Source: Actinosomnolentus pattersoniae (SeqCode)
Lineage (GTDB): Bacteria > Actinomycetota > UBA4738
DNA: 8,031 nt
Reading direction: 5' to 3'
NCBI GenBank assembly: GCA_013817655.1
Contig: JACDCJ010000082.1
Span: forward strand, 1-8,031
A model generated the notes under the pieces. That model searched no databases. It saw only the letters and a list, made by a program, of their open reading frames with translations, and was not told the DNA's origin. Shown here piece after piece: positions 5,824-8,031 of this stretch (positions are counted from its first letter, which is position 1; each line of letters opens with the position of its first letter). Position numbers and translations under genes: made by a program.

Positions 5824-7440
5824 GTGTCCAGGACCCTCGTCGTCGGCTTTGACGGCGCCCCACTCGAGCTCGCCCGCCGTTGGATGGAGGAAGGACGCAT
5901 GCCGGCTCTCGGCGCGCTGTGCCGGGACGGCGCGTTCGGTCCCATGCGCTCCGTGTTCCCTTACAACAGCGCGGTCGCCTGGGCCTCGCTGAGCACCGGC
6001 GTGAACCCCGGGCGCCACGGGATCTTCGATTTCCTGCTCCCACGCGAGGGGGACTATCAGCTTCGCGTCGCCACGCGAGAGGACAGGAGGGCTCCGGCGC
6101 TCTGGAACCGGGCGAGCGAGGCCGGGGCACGGGTGGGGGTTATCAACATACCCATGACGTTTCCCGCCGAGCACGTCAACGGCATCATGGTCTCGGGGAT
6201 GGACGCGCCCGGACTCGACGAACGCGCCGTCCACCCCGTGACGTACCTCGAGACGCTCCGCAGGTCGGCCCCCGGGTACCGCATCATCTCGAACGCCGCC
6301 AAGGAGGCCTCGCGGGGGGCCTGGGACGCTGCGGAGCGAGAGCTCATCGACACTCTGGTCGCCCGAAGCTCCCTCGTCGCCGATCTGGCCCGCCCCCGGG
6401 ACCTCGACCTCCTCATGGTGAATCTCGAGGCGACCGACGGCGCTCATCACTTCTTCTGGCAGCACCACGATCCCACCCACCCGCGCCACGACCCCGTGCT
6501 GGCGCGCCGCTTCGGGGACACCATCGCCCGGGTCTACGAGGCGACCGACCGCGAGCTCGCCCGGATCATCGACGCGTTCTCGCCGGACACCGTGTTCGTC
6601 GTGTCGGACCACGGAGGGGGTCCTACGAACGACTGGCTGCTCTTTCTGAACGACTGGCTGGCCGCCGAGGGGTTCCTGTCGCTCGCTCAAAGCGGAACAC
6701 CTTCGGTGACCAGACGGCTGTACGGTGAGCTTCGCGGGCGCCTCCCCGTGTCCGTACGCCGGAGCCTGCGCCCGCTCCTGGGCCGCGCGGTCGACCGTGC
6801 ACGGCAGAGCGCCCTGTACGGGGACGTCGACTGGTCCCGATCTCGTGCATACGCGCAGATGCAGGCCGGAGTCCGGCTGAACCTTGTGGGCCGCGAGCCG
6901 TCGGGCGCGGTCCCTCCGGGCGATGCCGACGCCGTTCTGGAGGAGTTGCGTGCCCGCGCACAGCGACTCCGGCTTCAGGAGGGGGAACCCGCCTTCGAGG
7001 CGGTGCGGCGGTCGGAGGACGTCTACGTCGGCGACGCCCCGGGGGGGTGGGACCTCATCCTCGAACTCACGGCGGGCCTGCACATACGATCGCGGAACAC
7101 GACCTCGCGACGGGGCTTCCTGCACCGCCTTGCCGACACGGGCATGTACCTTCCCTCCGGCGTCCACACCCCCGTGGGGATGGTGGCGGCGGCCGGGACC
7201 GGGGTCGAGCCTCGGGGACTCGTCGGCGAGACGGACATCCACCAGGTCGCCGCGTCCGTGCTGGCGGTGCTCGGCGTGCCCGCCCCGGCGCTGGACGGGC
7301 CACCCTTCGGATTCGTCTCCGCCGAGTGGCGGCCCACCGATGCCGAGCCCGCCACCGTCCAGGACCGGCCGACGGACTTCAGCGAGCAGGAAGAGGCGGA
7401 GGTCCTCGAACGGCTCAGAGGCCTCGGGTACGTCGACTGA
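5824..7440 (+). CDS. AlkP-superfamily phosphohydrolase/phosphodiesterase (COG3379-like)
   Basis: A 538-residue metal-dependent enzyme of the alkaline phosphatase / type I phosphodiesterase fold. Ligands appear in the expected order: Asp10 in G-F-D-G, a nucleophile at Ser49 in P-Y-N-S-A-V-A-W (threonine is more common), then G-V-N-P-G-R-H-G-I-F-D-F (59-70), Asp205 and His209 in T-D-G-A-H-H-F-F-W, Asp262-His263 in S-D-H-G, and His448 in S-G-V-H. The stretch D-V-D-W-S-R-S-R-A-Y-A (334-344) and the ending L-R-G-L-G-Y-V-D are familiar from this group. No signal peptide or membrane helix is present, so it is probably cytosolic, unlike most alkaline phosphatases. The true start is GTG 5824; an in-frame TTG at 5788 is the promoter's -35 box. 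Next to glycosyltransferases it may hydrolyse or transfer a phosphate group on a nucleotide sugar or lipid-linked intermediate, which is inference. The substrate is unknown. Confidence 0.88.
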   Translation: MSRTLVVGFDGAPLELARRWMEEGRMPALGALCRDGAFGPMRSVFPYNSAVAWASLSTGVNPGRHGIFDFLLPREGDYQLRVATREDRRAPALWNRASEAGARVGVINIPMTFPAEHVNGIMVSGMDAPGLDERAVHPVTYLETLRRSAPGYRIISNAAKEASRGAWDAAERELIDTLVARSSLVADLARPRDLDLLMVNLEATDGAHHFFWQHHDPTHPRHDPVLARRFGDTIARVYEATDRELARIIDAFSPDTVFVVSDHGGGPTNDWLLFLNDWLAAEGFLSLAQSGTPSVTRRLYGELRGRLPVSVRRSLRPLLGRAVDRARQSALYGDVDWSRSRAYAQMQAGVRLNLVGREPSGAVPPGDADAVLEELRARAQRLRLQEGEPAFEAVRRSEDVYVGDAPGGWDLILELTAGLHIRSRNTTSRRGFLHRLADTGMYLPSGVHTPVGMVAAAGTGVEPRGLVGETDIHQVAASVLAVLGVPAPALDGPPFGFVSAEWRPTDAEPATVQDRPTDFSEQEEAEVLERLRGLGYVD

Positions 7441-7463
7441 TCATGGGCTCCGGGACGTCTCCC

Positions 7464-7492
7464 TTGACTCCGAACCGAGGAGCGGCGAGGGT
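7464..7492 (+). promoter_or_regulatory. Possible promoter of the FAD-oxidoreductase gene
   Basis: TTGACT (7464-7469, 5 of 6 to consensus) is followed after 17 bases by GAGGGT (7487-7492), which keeps only the -11A and -7T of a -10 box. It would start transcription near 7499 and leave a leader of about 33 bases carrying the Shine-Dalgarno. The -35 is good and the -10 is weak. The 91-base gap after the phosphohydrolase gene shows no clear terminator. Confidence 0.35.
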
Positions 7493-7515
7493 CCCATCAG
7501 CGACACCAGCGTGAT

Positions 7516-7523
7516 GGAGGGGG
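7516..7523 (+). promoter_or_regulatory. Shine-Dalgarno that decides the FAD-oxidoreductase start
   Basis: GGAGGGGG ends 8 bases before a GTG at 7532. In-frame alternatives at GTG 7511 and ATG 7514 sit on or before this purine run and have no ribosome-binding site of their own, so GTG 7532 is preferred. Confidence 0.6.
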
Positions 7524-7531
7524 ATCGACAC

Positions 7532-8031
7532 GTGGCGTCTGTCGAGGACGGGCGGTTCGACGTCATCATCATCGGAGGAGGGCCCGCGGGCGCCACGCTC
7601 GGCGCCCTCCTCGGAATGAACGGCTATCGACCGCTCGTCGTCGAGAAGGACATCCACCCTCGGGACCACGTGGGCGAGTCGATCACCCCCTCGACCAACC
7701 CCATCTTCAAGCAGATCGGCTTCCTGGAGAAGATGGAGTCCGCCGGGTTCGTCCACAAGCCCGGCGCGTGCTGGACGGCCCCCCGGTCGCCGGCAGGCAA
7801 GTTCGTCTCTCTTCGCCTGGGCGAGTTCCCGCCCCCGAACGCCCCCCAGCTCTACACCTACAACGTGGAGAGGGACGAGTTCGACACGCTCCTCCTTCGT
7901 CACGCGCACGAGATGGGCGCGAAGGTGCTGCAGGGGGTCAAGGTGCAGAGGGTGCTGTTCGACGGTGACCGGGCCGTCGGCGTCCGGGCACAGGTCGCCG
8001 ACGGATGGGAGCGCGACCTGCACGCCAGGGT
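7532..8031 (+). CDS. FAD-dependent oxidoreductase, halogenase/geranylgeranyl-reductase type (3' end cut)
   Basis: The first 166 residues of a flavoprotein, open to the right edge. After a nine-residue leader, F-D-V-I-I-I-G-G-G-P-A-G-A-T-L forms the Rossmann FAD-binding GxGxxG motif (11-23 region), and V-V-E-K-D supplies the acidic residue that binds the ribose. V-G-E-S-I-T-P-S (about 48-55) is the 'GES..P' block shared by flavin-dependent halogenases and related monooxygenases or reductases. Y-N-V-E-R-D-E-F-D (about 109-117), followed by L-L-R-H-A-H-E-M-G-A-K-V, is the second conserved block of this class. The protein is soluble as far as seen. The diagnostic W.W.I motif of true halogenases would lie beyond the window, so halogenase, hydroxylase and polyprenyl reductase remain open. 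It is on the same strand as the two preceding genes but probably separately transcribed. Confidence 0.82.
   Translation, partial: MASVEDGRFDVIIIGGGPAGATLGALLGMNGYRPLVVEKDIHPRDHVGESITPSTNPIFKQIGFLEKMESAGFVHKPGACWTAPRSPAGKFVSLRLGEFPPPNAPQLYTYNVERDEFDTLLLRHAHEMGAKVLQGVKVQRVLFDGDRAVGVRAQVADGWERDLHAR

Noticed and set aside
4579..7242. An 887-codon open frame on the minus strand opposite the glycosyltransferase and phosphohydrolase genes
   Set aside because: It is a product of high GC content opposite two genes with clear domains. Its translation is rich in Arg, Gly, Pro, Val and His, shows no recognisable domain, and has no promoter or Shine-Dalgarno of its own.
7441..7531. A terminator or small gene in the gap after the phosphohydrolase
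   Set aside because: There is no stable inverted repeat with a T-run and no separate open frame with a start signal; only a candidate promoter and the Shine-Dalgarno of the next gene are visible.
1..8031. Mobile element, CRISPR array, defence system or RNA gene
   Set aside because: I saw no transposase or integrase motif, terminal inverted repeats, regularly spaced direct repeats, tRNA-like cloverleaf or rRNA segment, and base composition looks even throughout.

Overview
The window is uniformly GC-rich and densely coded, with short intergenic gaps, GTG starts, 4-base gene overlaps and several promoters whose -10 box lies directly before a GTG codon (leaderless mRNA). This suits a high-GC bacterium with common leaderless transcription; an actinomycete relative is my first guess, but Chloroflexota or another high-GC phylum cannot be excluded from sequence alone.

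Layout, left to right. (1) 1-81, minus: the first 27 codons of a probable winged-helix (MarR/ArsR-like) regulator running off the left edge. (2) 172-4591, minus: a tight five-gene operon, transcribed right to left: an RmlC-type cupin sugar epimerase, an extended-SDR nucleotide-sugar epimerase/dehydratase, RmlD (dTDP-4-dehydrorhamnose reductase), a DUF1972/GT4 glycosyltransferase (probable rhamnosyltransferase) and a Crp/Fnr-type regulator. Three of the four junctions are 4-base stop/start overlaps and the fourth is a 7-base gap. (3) 4592-4647: a divergent promoter region in which the two -10 boxes lie on the same base pairs. (4) 4648-7440, plus: a GT-B (GT4) glycosyltransferase and a cytosolic alkaline-phosphatase-superfamily phosphohydrolase, each apparently with its own leaderless promoter. 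(5) 7532-8031, plus: the N-terminal 166 residues of an FAD-dependent oxidoreductase of the halogenase/geranylgeranyl-reductase type, cut by the right edge.

Together, the minus operon looks like the end of a deoxysugar (rhamnose-like) pathway plus the enzyme that transfers the sugar to a surface glycan or glycolipid, with a cAMP-receptor-like regulator translationally coupled to it. The plus-strand glycosyltransferase probably serves the same glycan. The genes for the first pathway steps (rmlA, rmlB) are not in the window, and the RmlC homologue lacks the usual catalytic-site lysine, so the sugar may not be ordinary L-rhamnose. I see no mobile element, CRISPR array, tRNA or rRNA, and no defence-like system. 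The most distinctive signals are regulatory: the symmetric divergent promoter and the repeated leaderless starts.
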